A stretch of 28,876 bases of DNA from CAZMOK01 sp964567785 (GCA_964567785.1 CAZMOK010000036.1:1-28876); one strand, 5' to 3'; counted from the first letter of the stretch, positions 8,339 through 17,052 are shown. Translations and numbers: made by a program. Notes: a model not told the origin generated them from the letters alone.

Positions 8339-9313
8339 CCTGGTTATTCTTTCATCGCGGGGTTGCAGGTAATAGTTCCAGTCGCTGCCAATCTCATCAA
8401 GGGTCTGGCGAAGGGCTTCTTCCAGCGGTGTTGGACTGAATCCAAGGTCTTGCTCCAGCGGCAGCGTATCGAGCCGGGAATCCTGCATAATGCCTTTAAC
8501 ATGCTCGGCTGTGAAAACAGGCACTTTCTGGATTGCCTGGAAAAATTTCCCCATCCCCCTGGCTACTGCCGGAGGGATTGGAACAAACAGCTTTTTATCC
8601 CCTTTTATCCTGAGGATCATTTTGATCAGGTCGCGGAAGGGGAGGATGGTATCGCCGGCTATCTGGTAGGTCTTACCATGGCATACCGGGCTTTCTATCG
8701 ATTTTACTATGTATTTTGCAAAATCCCTGACATAGATAGGGTGCTGGGTCTGTTTCCCGAAGCCGATGAGTGGCACAACCAGCGGAAACCTGTAAACGTT
8801 CTTGAGTATCCGGTTTATGCCCAGGCTCTCGGGCCCGAGTATCATCGCAGGGATGAAGGTCGTATGGTCGAGCCCCGACCTTTCCAGTATCTTCTGCCCT
8901 TCCAGCTTGGTAATGCCATACGGGCCCCTGATCTGCTTCAAAACCACCACGCTGCTGATCTGGATGAAACGGCTTATGTTCCTCTCTTTCGCAAACTCAA
9001 CCATATTTGTCACCCCGAAAGCGTTTACGAGGTGGTTCTTTTCGAAATCGGAGCTTCCGAGCAGGGCAGCGGCATTTATGATCCCTTCTATGTTTTTATC
9101 CTTCAGTATAGTGTCAAAATCTTGCTGGGGCCCTATCTTCTTACTTATATCGACATGATAATACCCGATGTCTTCATGATCGATGACCGTCGAAGCCCAG
9201 TGATCGAACCTGAAGGCGATCACCCCGTAACCTTGCCCGATAAGTTCCCTGCAGATGTATGATCCAAGATAGCCATTGGCCCCGGTAAGGATTATGTATT
9301 TCTTTTTACTCAT
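8330..9313 (-). CDS. NAD(P)-dependent epimerase/dehydratase (extended SDR)
   Basis: 327 residues from the ATG at 9313. A Rossmann fold begins at once: IILTGANGYLGSYI carries the GxxGxxG dinucleotide motif, SSVVV holds the catalytic serine region, and YGITK is the YxxxK motif. The C-terminal part would bind a nucleotide-sugar or other NDP or lipid-linked substrate; the type cannot be fixed from sequence. An upstream ATG at 9355 is in frame but lies well inside the previous gene, while the 9313 ATG gives the compact 8-bp overlap ATGAGTAA with that gene's stop, so I chose it. Last gene of the 14740-8330 run; probable role in sugar or lipid head-group modification. Confidence 0.85.
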   Translation of the reverse strand: MSKKKYIILTGANGYLGSYICRELIGQGYGVIAFRFDHWASTVIDHEDIGYYHVDISKKIGPQQDFDTILKDKNIEGIINAAALLGSSDFEKNHLVNAFGVTNMVEFAKERNISRFIQISSVVVLKQIRGPYGITKLEGQKILERSGLDHTTFIPAMILGPESLGINRILKNVYRFPLVVPLIGFGKQTQHPIYVRDFAKYIVKSIESPVCHGKTYQIAGDTILPFRDLIKMILRIKGDKKLFVPIPPAVARGMGKFFQAIQKVPVFTAEHVKGIMQDSRLDTLPLEQDLGFSPTPLEEALRQTLDEIGSDWNYYLQPRDERITRPD

Positions 9314-10280
9314 TTTTTTTCTTTTTGGCTGCCAGCAGGAATAGCTCCCCGGCAATTAACGAGATCAACCCGCCGCCTGCCTGTGCAACCAGGAAAACCA
9401 GTCCTGAAAAAGCCAGCACTTTCGGCCTTATGAATTCATTGAAAACATAAATAAAAGTAAGTTCCCTTGTGCCGAGCCCCATAACTGTTACAGGCAGCAT
9501 GTTCAGCATGCCTGCTATGGCAACCCCGCCTGAAAGATAGAGAAAAGATGCTTCCATCGAAACCGCCAGCCCCAGGAAGTAACAGGAGACAAAATAGCTT
9601 AGGTTACTGCCCACCGAAAGCATAACAATGAGCAGGTTGTCGCTGTATTTTTGCCCGGAGTAAGCAACCGGCTCGCGCAGTACCCGGTACCTGAGGAACA
9701 GCGAGTTCACAAGCCTGAGTGCCCCGGGTGATATAAGCAGTGAAATTGCCACCAGTATTATGCCCGATCCCAGCAAAAGCAGCAGCCATCCCCACATTGT
9801 GCCGATTTCGACCAGTGAAGCTATGGTAATGGAACCCCCGGCTACCAGGAGGAAAAAACCCACATCGAGCCCTCTTTCAACCAACACTCGCAGTCCTGAC
9901 CCCACAATGCCTGTTCTTTTGCCTGAATAACCGGCCTTGACCATTTCTCCCATCCTTCCCGGGGTAACAACGCCAATGGCATAACTTTCGAAGAATTCGC
10001 CGAAACTCTGGAGGAAGTTACCCTCAAGCCGGGCTCCCGGATTCAGGAGGTACCACCTGAATGCCTTCATTACCAACAGAAGGAGCTGAAAAAGGAACCC
10101 CAGGGCGAAAAGAAGCGGATTTGCTGTACGCAGTTGCTCCCAGAGCTCAGTAAGATCGATCTGAGTCAGGATAATTATGAAGATAACGATCCCTGTTAGC
10201 CTCAGCAGAAGGAACCCTCTCCTGAACAAGAGCCTCTTGTTGCTTTTTTCCCCGGTATTTTTATCAGTGCTCTTTCCCAT
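9306..10280 (-). CDS. YbhN / LPG-synthase-type integral membrane protein
   Basis: 324 residues from the ATG at 10280, with about eight hydrophobic segments. The family signature is visible in FFESYAIGVVTPGRMGEM followed by GLRVLVERGLDVGFF (conserved Pro-Gly-Arg, Glu and Arg). The family (UPF0104, or the transmembrane part of lysylphosphatidylglycerol synthase) includes flippase-like proteins and is common beside glycosyltransferase genes; the soluble aminoacyl-transfer domain is absent. ATGs at 10301 and 10352 are also in frame. I prefer 10280 because GAGG lies 5 bp upstream and it starts 7 bp after the previous stop. Possible role: moving or handling a lipid-linked intermediate. Confidence 0.8.
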   Translation of the reverse strand: MGKSTDKNTGEKSNKRLLFRRGFLLLRLTGIVIFIIILTQIDLTELWEQLRTANPLLFALGFLFQLLLLVMKAFRWYLLNPGARLEGNFLQSFGEFFESYAIGVVTPGRMGEMVKAGYSGKRTGIVGSGLRVLVERGLDVGFFLLVAGGSITIASLVEIGTMWGWLLLLLGSGIILVAISLLISPGALRLVNSLFLRYRVLREPVAYSGQKYSDNLLIVMLSVGSNLSYFVSCYFLGLAVSMEASFLYLSGGVAIAGMLNMLPVTVMGLGTRELTFIYVFNEFIRPKVLAFSGLVFLVAQAGGGLISLIAGELFLLAAKKKKNE

Positions 10281-10287
10281 GCCTTCC

Positions 10288-11607
10288 TCATACAAGATCA
10301 TCCCTCTTGATCCGGTGGGTTGATTTTTTCCAGATCTTCCTGGTTTTTTCAAAAAGGCCCCCTATGGTTTTCGGAGGGACTTTTTCAACCACAAACCGGG
10401 CAGGTTTTGTCCCCAATAGCAGGAACATGGCACCAATGACCAGCTCCATCAAATACCTGCTGAAGGAAAAGCCTTTTATCTCGTAGCCGTAATCAGGGAT
10501 CCTTTGTCCCAGGAGCCTCCTGAATTTCAGCCTGATAAACGTGCCTCTTTTCTTCAGGTCGTATCCGTGTGAGTGCATCCTGATGGCCTCATCCTCCTCG
10601 ACCGGCATGAGCTCTAGCCTGCCGTCAGCTACCATCTCATCAAGGATATCCTGGCCCTGCCCCGAACGCGGAATGACCATCGAGAAGCCTTTCCCCCGTT
10701 CCTCGTATACCGGCGCCCAGGCATCGCCGCCTGAGATGTCGGTGTATTCGTTGCTGAGGTCGGTGCAAAGCAGGCTGTTTTTTACTATGTGGAACGGGAT
10801 CAGGTAATTGGCATGGAATTTTGCCAGTTCAATAGCTTTCCCGTTCTCAAATTCCACCCTCATCTTACCCGGCCATTCGCCGTAACGGAAGTACAGCCTG
10901 GTGATCCTTCGGTAGTCTTTCATGCCAAACGAACGGATAAAGCTCTTCACCGAAGAAAAATGCAATGTGTTGCCGTAAAAGGGACCGAATAGGTATTTTA
11001 TGTTCCTGACAGAAGGGTGTTCCAGCTCCTGCAACAGCCTGATCGATTGTACCTGTCCCGGCAGCCCCACATAAGCAAGTGCTCCTTCGAATTTTTCTAT
11101 CTCCGGGAGGATCTCGTTCACCGAACTGATGATGTACTTGCTCTGCGCGGCTTCCAGCAGCTCCTCTTTTGATGTGGCAATGAAGGGCCTGGTAAGCCAG
11201 GGCTCCTCTTTCGACATCCCCAGGACAACGGCCCCGTCAATCTTTTTTTTCTCCAGCATCCATATAAGCACCGAGGTAATGATACCGCCGCTGGCTGAGT
11301 TTCTCCGTATCTCTTCATTTTTCGAGTGCCCGATATAAATGTTCCGGTAGGCCCCGATAAAACTGTGGCTTTTTGCGGTTTCCCCGTATATCCTTTTCCG
11401 CTCCGCGGGAAAATCAAAGCCTTTGCCGCTGCAGGCGCTGAAGACCAGGTTCTCCTCCTCTTCGTCAAGGGTTTCTTTTATCACGGGCAGGTACTTTCCC
11501 AGGCGGTCATCAAAAACGATCTTCCCCCTGGAAAGCCCCACGCAGGTGCCGCACCTGTTGCAGAGCCCCGACCTGATCACCTCTTCTATGTTACGCGCTT
11601 TTTTCAC
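10288..11607 (-). CDS. FrhB-like iron-sulfur protein (coenzyme F420 hydrogenase beta-subunit family)
   Basis: 439 residues. N-terminal CNRCGTC (C16, C19, C22) starts a ferredoxin-like site, RRNSASGGIITSVL (101-114) is the family's flavin/substrate motif, and ISGGDAW (291-297) is the usual IsvGDaW block. Relatives in envelope-sugar loci are thought to reduce or modify sugars or lipids; F420 is not implied. Oddities: the fourth ferredoxin Cys is S26, the usual GLPC block reads GLPG (181-184), and the usual CxxC before the GD block is S278-x-x-C281. The tail has a hydrophobic stretch near 386-400, suggesting membrane contact. Start is GTG at 11607, the only option in the region, overlapping the methyltransferase by 17 bp. 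Confidence 0.8.
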   Translation of the reverse strand: MKKARNIEEVIRSGLCNRCGTCVGLSRGKIVFDDRLGKYLPVIKETLDEEEENLVFSACSGKGFDFPAERKRIYGETAKSHSFIGAYRNIYIGHSKNEEIRRNSASGGIITSVLIWMLEKKKIDGAVVLGMSKEEPWLTRPFIATSKEELLEAAQSKYIISSVNEILPEIEKFEGALAYVGLPGQVQSIRLLQELEHPSVRNIKYLFGPFYGNTLHFSSVKSFIRSFGMKDYRRITRLYFRYGEWPGKMRVEFENGKAIELAKFHANYLIPFHIVKNSLLCTDLSNEYTDISGGDAWAPVYEERGKGFSMVIPRSGQGQDILDEMVADGRLELMPVEEDEAIRMHSHGYDLKKRGTFIRLKFRRLLGQRIPDYGYEIKGFSFSRYLMELVIGAMFLLLGTKPARFVVEKVPPKTIGGLFEKTRKIWKKSTHRIKRDDLV

Positions 11608-12325
11608 AAACGTAGAATTGCCTGATGCCCAGTTCAGCTATGAATGTCCCCCGGGCCCTGTCGATTATCTTTTCGCCGAAGTCCTGCATGAAAGCCGGCC
11701 CGACCGGTATCAGGATCGTGCCTTTATGCAGCAGCAGTTCCCAGCCTGTTTTCCTGAACATTTCCTTCACCTCTTTCGACCTGAGGAACCTGTGAGGCCC
11801 TTCCCCGTGCCCCCCGAACAAGGCCGTAAAGACCCGGTAAGGAACTTCACTGGTGGCCGGCGGACAGCTTAGCACCATGCGTGCCTCCCTGGTCGATACC
11901 CTGTGCAATTCGCTCAGGAAAGCAATCGGATCGGCAACATGTTCCAGGGTTTCCAGGCTCAGCACCCTGTCGAACTCCTTATCGGCAAAGGGCAGTTTTG
12001 AATAATTTCCGATCTTGACCTGGTGGATCCCGGGCCTTATCGATGCCGCAACTTTCATCAACCCGGCGGATATTTCCGCGTTCAGCACTTCGGCACTTTC
12101 ACAGGCTTGTTTGATGTAATCATCAGCCTCGGCATCCCTGCTGGTTATGTTCAGCACTTTCATGCCCGGCTGAAGGTCAAGGTACCCCGTACTTTCCCTG
12201 AAACGCTGGTCGTGGGTGCGCTTTACCTTCTCGTTTTCCTTAACGTAGATATGGGCCACATCGTCCCAATGCTTTTCCACATCCTTGTCGGACCAGGGAT
12301 TTTTATGGTCGTTGGTTTTTTTCAC
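11591..12325 (-). CDS. Class I SAM-dependent methyltransferase (Methyltransf_11 type)
   Basis: 244 residues. FDRVLSLETLEHVADP (118-133) is the post-II/III block of UbiE-like small-molecule methyltransferases, with strand IV near LHRVSTREARMVLSCPP (140-156). Motif I, normally VLDxGCGxG, reads VLNITSRDAEADDY (57-70) with no glycines, so cofactor binding may be altered or lost. Starts at GTG (12325) three bases after the stop of the GT2 gene; the next in-frame Met is residue 55, too late. Probably methylates, or once methylated, a sugar or lipid of the pathway encoded around it. Confidence 0.78.
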   Translation of the reverse strand: MKKTNDHKNPWSDKDVEKHWDDVAHIYVKENEKVKRTHDQRFRESTGYLDLQPGMKVLNITSRDAEADDYIKQACESAEVLNAEISAGLMKVAASIRPGIHQVKIGNYSKLPFADKEFDRVLSLETLEHVADPIAFLSELHRVSTREARMVLSCPPATSEVPYRVFTALFGGHGEGPHRFLRSKEVKEMFRKTGWELLLHKGTILIPVGPAFMQDFGEKIIDRARGTFIAELGIRQFYVCEKSA

Positions 12326-12328
12326 CTG

Positions 12329-13195
12329 TCAGCTTCGCTTTCTGGTGAGGATTGACACCTGGTCGGCCACCAGGCCTATGAAGAAGAGGAAGAAAGCCAG
12401 GATGATGACAATGAGCCCGCTGTTCGGGAACCTCCCTGCAATGAAGTAGCCGGCCACTCCATAGCCGAAGCCGGCAAAGAAGATGATTGCACTCGCCGGA
12501 AGGAATATCTTTAATGGGTTGAACAGCATGATGATCCTAAGGACGAGCATGATGGTCTTGGGGCCGTCTTTCAGGAACCTGACGTTGCTGACCCTGCCAA
12601 CCCTTTTTTCAACGGTGATGGGGAAGGTGCCGATATTGAAACCCTCTTTAAGGAAAGCCAGGGTGGAGGTGGTTGAAAAAGAGAATCCGTTCGGGAAGAT
12701 ATGGATCAGTTCCTTGAGCAGTTCCTTGTGAAACCCCCTGTAACCTGAGTTGTAATCAGGGAGCTTCTGTTCCACCAGGTATTCACCCACGATCCTAATC
12801 AACCGCTTGCCGGCCTGCCTTGCCTTCACATGATGGGAATCCTTGCCCCTGGTGCCGATCACCATGTCGTAATCTTCAAGCATTTCAACAATGGTAGGGA
12901 TGTGTTTCGGGTCGTGCTGCCCGTCGCTGTCGAGCATCACCACCAGGTCGCCCGTCGATTTACGGATCCCTGTTTTCAACGCGGCACCGTACCCTTTGTT
13001 GGTCGAGTGTGTCAGTACCTTGACCGGGTACTCCTTTATTATTTCAAGGGAGTTGTCGGTTGATCCGTCGTTCACCACAATTATTTCGTACAATTTGCTG
13101 AACCCCAGGTCAACGATCTTGTCGAGAAGTGTCCTGATCCCTGTTTCCTCGTTATAGAGCGGGATGATGACCGATACTGTTGGAGATTCCTTCAT
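12329..13195 (-). CDS. Membrane-anchored family 2 glycosyltransferase (polyprenyl-phosphate type)
   Basis: 288 residues. GT-A domain: VSVIIPLYNEE (7-17), VVNDGSTDNS (40-49), NKGYGAALKTGI (66-77), metal-binding LDSDGQHDP (88-96, D89 and D91) and YNSGYRGF (148-155). Two hydrophobic hairpins follow at about 222-252 and 260-281, as in GtrB/ArnC-like enzymes that make polyprenyl-phosphate sugars at the inner membrane. It lies 162 bp after its probable partner, the GT-C-like gene at 13358; the gap contains repeats. This pairing mirrors the GT2 plus GT-C pair at 4217-6865 on the other strand. Confidence 0.88.
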   Translation of the reverse strand: MKESPTVSVIIPLYNEETGIRTLLDKIVDLGFSKLYEIIVVNDGSTDNSLEIIKEYPVKVLTHSTNKGYGAALKTGIRKSTGDLVVMLDSDGQHDPKHIPTIVEMLEDYDMVIGTRGKDSHHVKARQAGKRLIRIVGEYLVEQKLPDYNSGYRGFHKELLKELIHIFPNGFSFSTTSTLAFLKEGFNIGTFPITVEKRVGRVSNVRFLKDGPKTIMLVLRIIMLFNPLKIFLPASAIIFFAGFGYGVAGYFIAGRFPNSGLIVIILAFFLFFIGLVADQVSILTRKRS

Positions 13196-13357
13196 GCCGG
13201 GCTGAAATGTTTTGGCCGGGTGCGAAATTAGTAAATTTGAGCGAAAAGAGAAGGGTCCGCGTTACGAGTTACGAGTTACGAGTTACGGGTTATGAGCACG
13301 GGAGAAAGCAGAGAGGCGGAGAAGAGTTGATATCTCAAATCTCAGATCTCAACTCTA
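13196..13357. repeat. Intergenic heptamer repeats between the GT-C-like gene and GT2
   Basis: GTTACGA x3, GTTACGG and GTTATGA form five heptamers at 13261-13295. ATCTCAA, ATCTCAG, ATCTCAA form three more at 13332-13352. A perfect 8-bp inverted repeat, AGAGTTGA (13323-13330) with TCAACTCT (13349-13356), encloses the second set and lies just past the TAG of the GT-C-like gene on the - strand; no T-run follows. Bases 13196-13260 show nothing I can name. Confidence 0.85.
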
Positions 13358-14740
13358 CTACCTTTCACCATTCAGCGCTTTCTTGTAATCGGGCGGATCG
13401 ATGAGCTTTTGGAAATCAGCGGAAGGCTTTTTTCGAAGGAAGGAATCCCAGTAAGCCTCCTTCGACATAGCGTCCCAATGGATGGATCCGTAGTAATACT
13501 GCCTTGTCTGGAACATATTGAGGAACGACAGGAACCCTGCTGTCAGCAGGTAGACGACAATGATCGCATAATGCCGCCTGAAGATCCACTCGGTAAAGGC
13601 AGCAAAGGGGATTGCAAGCAGGGCGTAGGTCTCAACCATGACGCGCTGCCCGAAGCCGCCGCCATACCACCAGCACCACCACGAAAAAGCAATGTACATG
13701 TGCAGGAGGACATAGATCAGAACAGGGAAGAACAGCCCCCTCCGGTTTTTCCAGAGCAATACCATTCCGGCAATCGCGAAGACCATAATGGGAGTGTACA
13801 CCAGCCACCCTTTCCGGTAGCTGAAAATGGCCTTTATGAATTCAGGGTCCCCGAAGAAAAACCCTTCCTCGCCGTAGCCGTAAAAGAGATAATCACCGCT
13901 TACATATTTCCAGTAAGCAATCTGCGGTGAGATCACTGCAAGGAAAACAAGTATCATCACCGCCCTCTGTTGCCACGACTTAAAGATAAAAAGGAACCTT
14001 TCTTTGAATTCTTTCAGGGATGACACCCCCCAGAGCGGGATCAGTATGGCTATGATAATATTGGACGGTCTCACCAGGGTGATCATCCCCAGAGTGACAG
14101 CGATCAGCATGGCATATTTCCATTTGTGCGTCCTGATCCATTGCTCCAGCGCCCAGATAAACAAAGCAAACAAGAAAAAACTGTATGCATGCGACATGGT
14201 CGGCTCCAGGGTGGTGTAAAAATAGAGGTTGGTGCCAAGGCCCACGGCCAGAAGTGTCATTGCAACTACATATTTTGAGAATTTCTCCGAAAGCACCCTT
14301 AACAGGAAATAGAGTCCGAAGAAAAGATAAAACACGCTGGAAACGATCAGTGCGATCTTATAGGGTGGGCTGAAACCCGTGGCTTCATAATCAAGGGGAC
14401 CCGAAAGTCCGTGGGCCACAAAAAAGAAGGGGGAATACATAGTGGCCAGCCCCATGGTCATTTTGCTTATATAATTACCGTTTTCCAGTTTTTTCCCCCA
14501 GATCTTTCGATTGAAATACTCCGTAGTGTCTCCGGAAAGGAATTTCATTGTAACATCTCCATGTATGAAGGTTGCCGGCAGGTACTGGTAATAGAGGATC
14601 ACATCATGGGCAATGATCCTGCCCTTGATCTTCCAGAATTGATTGTGCTTGTTGGCGACGATTACGGTGATAAAAACAGCCATCAGGGCAATGTAATGAA
14701 TGTATTTCCCGGTCAGGCTTATTATCGGTTTTATTTTCAT
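13358..14740 (-). CDS. GT-C-like multispanning membrane protein, short paralogue
   Basis: 460 residues, about ten hydrophobic segments. The first loop has D46 in AHDVILYYQYLPATF, matching D36 of the protein at 5033; other shared blocks are MYSPFFF (101-107), GMITLVRP (218-225), FSYRKGWLVYTP (306-317) and CWWYGG (356-361) with FGQR (363-366). I infer a lipid-linked sugar transferase. The two proteins align to about residue 435, where this one ends, lacking the C-terminal beta-rich domain of its paralogue. It starts 36 bp after the PBP1A gene with no promoter match between them, so it may be read from the holB-ricT-gldH-PBP transcript. Its stop lies against a repeat tract. Confidence 0.75.
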   Translation of the reverse strand: MKIKPIISLTGKYIHYIALMAVFITVIVANKHNQFWKIKGRIIAHDVILYYQYLPATFIHGDVTMKFLSGDTTEYFNRKIWGKKLENGNYISKMTMGLATMYSPFFFVAHGLSGPLDYEATGFSPPYKIALIVSSVFYLFFGLYFLLRVLSEKFSKYVVAMTLLAVGLGTNLYFYTTLEPTMSHAYSFFLFALFIWALEQWIRTHKWKYAMLIAVTLGMITLVRPSNIIIAILIPLWGVSSLKEFKERFLFIFKSWQQRAVMILVFLAVISPQIAYWKYVSGDYLFYGYGEEGFFFGDPEFIKAIFSYRKGWLVYTPIMVFAIAGMVLLWKNRRGLFFPVLIYVLLHMYIAFSWWCWWYGGGFGQRVMVETYALLAIPFAAFTEWIFRRHYAIIVVYLLTAGFLSFLNMFQTRQYYYGSIHWDAMSKEAYWDSFLRKKPSADFQKLIDPPDYKKALNGER

Positions 14741-14776
14741 TTTGGTTGTACCGGTATAAGGCTGCTTTGAGATTGA

Positions 14777-17038
14777 TCAGAAATCATCGAAAATATTTTC
14801 ATCGGGTTCCGAGAAGGTATCGTCCACCTTGTCGCAGTCGAGTTCATAGGAAACCGGTTTCAGTGGCTTCTCAAAATCGCCCCTGGAAATGTTCAGTTCG
14901 GGGTCATCATAGACTTTCTGCATGTATATGGCCCAGATCGGCAGTGCCATGTTGGCCCCCTGGCCGAGCCCTATCGTCCTGAAGTGAACGCTCCGGTCTT
15001 CTGCCCCCACCCAGGTACCTGTGCTAAGATCGGGGGTCAGGCCAATGAACCATCCATCCGACTGGTTCTGTGTGGTGCCTGTTTTACCCGCGATAGGGTT
15101 CGTAAATCCGTACTTGTACCTGAGCCTGATGCCTGTCCCCGACTGGACGACGCCCTTCATGAGTTCCAGCATCAGGAATGCAGTTTCCTCGCTCATGGCC
15201 TCCTGTTTTTCGGGGGTAAACCGCTCGATCACGTTGCCGTATTTATCTTCTATTTTGGTCACCATTATCGGTTCTATGTGCACCCCTTTATTGGCAAATG
15301 TATTGAACCCGCCCAGCATCTCCCAGAGGGATATGTCGGGCGTACCGAGTGCTATGGCAGGCACGGCATCCATTTCGGCCGTGACACCCATTTTTCGCGC
15401 TATTTTTATTACCGACTGTGGAGAATATCTTTTGATAAGGAACGCGGAGATCCAGTTGTTAGAGTTGGCCAGGGCCCATTTCAGGGTCACTTCTTCGCCT
15501 ATCCGCTTGGAGGAAGGATTTTTCGGCGCCCAGATAGTCCCGTCCCACAGGTCGACGCTATATTGTACATTGGCCACTTTGGAGCAGGGTGAGAATTCAC
15601 CTTCCTGCATGGCCAGGGTATACAGGAATGGCTTGAAGGTTGAACCTACCTGCCTGCGTGTGAGCTTTACATGGTCGTATTTAAAGTGCCTGTAATCGAT
15701 ACCGCCCACATAGGCCTTCACATGCCCTGTTGTAGGCTCCATCGATAGCAGCCCGGCCTGGAGGAAGAACTTGTAATACCTGATGGAGTCCATAGGTGTC
15801 ATAACAGTATCGATCTCACCGTCCCACGAGAATACGCGCATCCTGGCAGGAGTGTTAAAAACTTCTTTTATGGAATCCATGGAGAGCCCCTGCTCATTAA
15901 GTACCCTGTATCTTTCCGACCATTTAATGGCCAGATCCATTAGCTTTTCGATCTGCTCTTCGGCTTCCTCCTCTTCAAAATCGAACGGTGCATTTTCGTG
16001 GCCTTCCCAATGGGCGTAGAAGGCCGGCTGCAGGTCATCCCTAAGGTGGGTTATCACTGCCTCTTCAGCGTGGTTCTGCAGCCTCGAGTCGATGGTGGTG
16101 TAGATCCTGAGACCGTCCTTGTAGAGATCATAAGGCGTACCGTCAGCTTTGAAGTGTTTGCTGCACCATTCTCTCAACTCCATACGCAAAATTTCCCTGA
16201 AATAAGTGGCCGGTCCCGATTTATGGTCCCTGATGCCGAAACCGGAAAGATCGATCGGCAATTGGGAAACGGAATCATAAACATTTTGTGTGATAAAGTT
16301 GTATTTCAGCATCTGGCTGAGCACCAGGTTGCGCCTTTCCACCGATCTTTCATAATTCCTTACAGGGCTGTACCAGGTGGGGCCTTTTATGAGCCCTGCC
16401 ATCATAGCTGATTCCTGCAGGTTCAGCGAATCAACCTCTTTGTTGAAGAAGGTTTTTGAGGCAGCCTTGATCCCGAACGACTGGCTTCCGAAAGGAACGG
16501 TATTCAGGTACATTGCCAGGATCTCCTGCTTGGAATAATTTCTTTCGAGCTTTGTGGCAGTGACCCACTCCTTGAATTTCCTCATCACAAGCTGGGGCTT
16601 GGTGAGATTGCCCCTTGGGAAGAGGTTTTTTGCAAGCTGCTGTGTTATGGTGCTGCCGCCCCCCTTGTAATTGCCTGTAAGCACACCATAGGCTACCCTG
16701 AACAAGGCTTTGGTATCAACCCCCGAATGATTTTCAAAGCGGATGTCTTCTATTGCCATTGTGGCTTCGACAAGGTGCTCCGGCAACTCCCGGTAATGCG
16801 CATTGGAACGGTTTTCAATGTAGTAAGTCCCCAGGAGCTTGCCATCCGATGAGTAGATCTCTGATGCCAGGTTCGTTTCGGGGTTCTCAAGCTCCTCGAA
16901 AGAGGGCATAGGGCCGAACCATTCATTCGCCACCCCAAAGAAAAACAGGAAAACCAGGCTGACCAGCACAATGAAGATCAGCCAGAACTTCAAAATGTAG
17001 TTGAAAAATTTCTTTTTCGGTTTTTTCTCTTCCGCCAT
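14777..17038 (-). CDS. mrcA: Class A penicillin-binding protein 1A (transglycosylase/transpeptidase)
   Basis: 753 residues; polymerises lipid II and cross-links peptidoglycan in the periplasm. A lysine-rich cytoplasmic start, one membrane anchor (about 14-36), then a GT51 domain with catalytic E97 in AIEDIRFENHSGVD and GGGSTITQQLAKNLF (126-140). The transpeptidase has S466 and K469 in GSTFKP, S526-N527-N528, and K652-T-G in GKTGTTQNQSDGW. The C-terminal tail is acidic. All catalytic residues are present, so it should be active. It follows gldH by 14 bp and belongs to the ricT-gldH-PBP run; linkage of gldH and a PBP is common in Bacteroidota. Confidence 0.95.
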   Translation of the reverse strand: MAEEKKPKKKFFNYILKFWLIFIVLVSLVFLFFFGVANEWFGPMPSFEELENPETNLASEIYSSDGKLLGTYYIENRSNAHYRELPEHLVEATMAIEDIRFENHSGVDTKALFRVAYGVLTGNYKGGGSTITQQLAKNLFPRGNLTKPQLVMRKFKEWVTATKLERNYSKQEILAMYLNTVPFGSQSFGIKAASKTFFNKEVDSLNLQESAMMAGLIKGPTWYSPVRNYERSVERRNLVLSQMLKYNFITQNVYDSVSQLPIDLSGFGIRDHKSGPATYFREILRMELREWCSKHFKADGTPYDLYKDGLRIYTTIDSRLQNHAEEAVITHLRDDLQPAFYAHWEGHENAPFDFEEEEAEEQIEKLMDLAIKWSERYRVLNEQGLSMDSIKEVFNTPARMRVFSWDGEIDTVMTPMDSIRYYKFFLQAGLLSMEPTTGHVKAYVGGIDYRHFKYDHVKLTRRQVGSTFKPFLYTLAMQEGEFSPCSKVANVQYSVDLWDGTIWAPKNPSSKRIGEEVTLKWALANSNNWISAFLIKRYSPQSVIKIARKMGVTAEMDAVPAIALGTPDISLWEMLGGFNTFANKGVHIEPIMVTKIEDKYGNVIERFTPEKQEAMSEETAFLMLELMKGVVQSGTGIRLRYKYGFTNPIAGKTGTTQNQSDGWFIGLTPDLSTGTWVGAEDRSVHFRTIGLGQGANMALPIWAIYMQKVYDDPELNISRGDFEKPLKPVSYELDCDKVDDTFSEPDENIFDDF

Positions 17039-17052
17039 CGGTTAAATTGATG

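Noticed and set aside
8363..9262. Long plus-strand open frame (299 codons) opposite the epimerase gene
   Set aside because: Antisense shadow: the minus strand has clear SDR motifs, and the plus translation is rich in His, Pro and Arg with no recognisable domain.
9314..9355. Upstream ATG (9355) as start of the epimerase
   Set aside because: It would extend the overlap with the preceding gene to 50 bp and add a non-conserved leader ahead of the Rossmann strand.
13232..13239. TAAATTTG promoter match on the plus strand
   Set aside because: It points into the back of the minus-strand GT-C-like gene with no plus-strand gene downstream; a chance match in AT-rich DNA is likelier.
13323..13356. Inverted repeat as a terminator for the GT-C-like gene at 13358
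   Set aside because: The stem is only 8 bp, the loop is 18 bases and no T-run follows on the minus strand; it also overlaps heptamer repeats that explain the symmetry.
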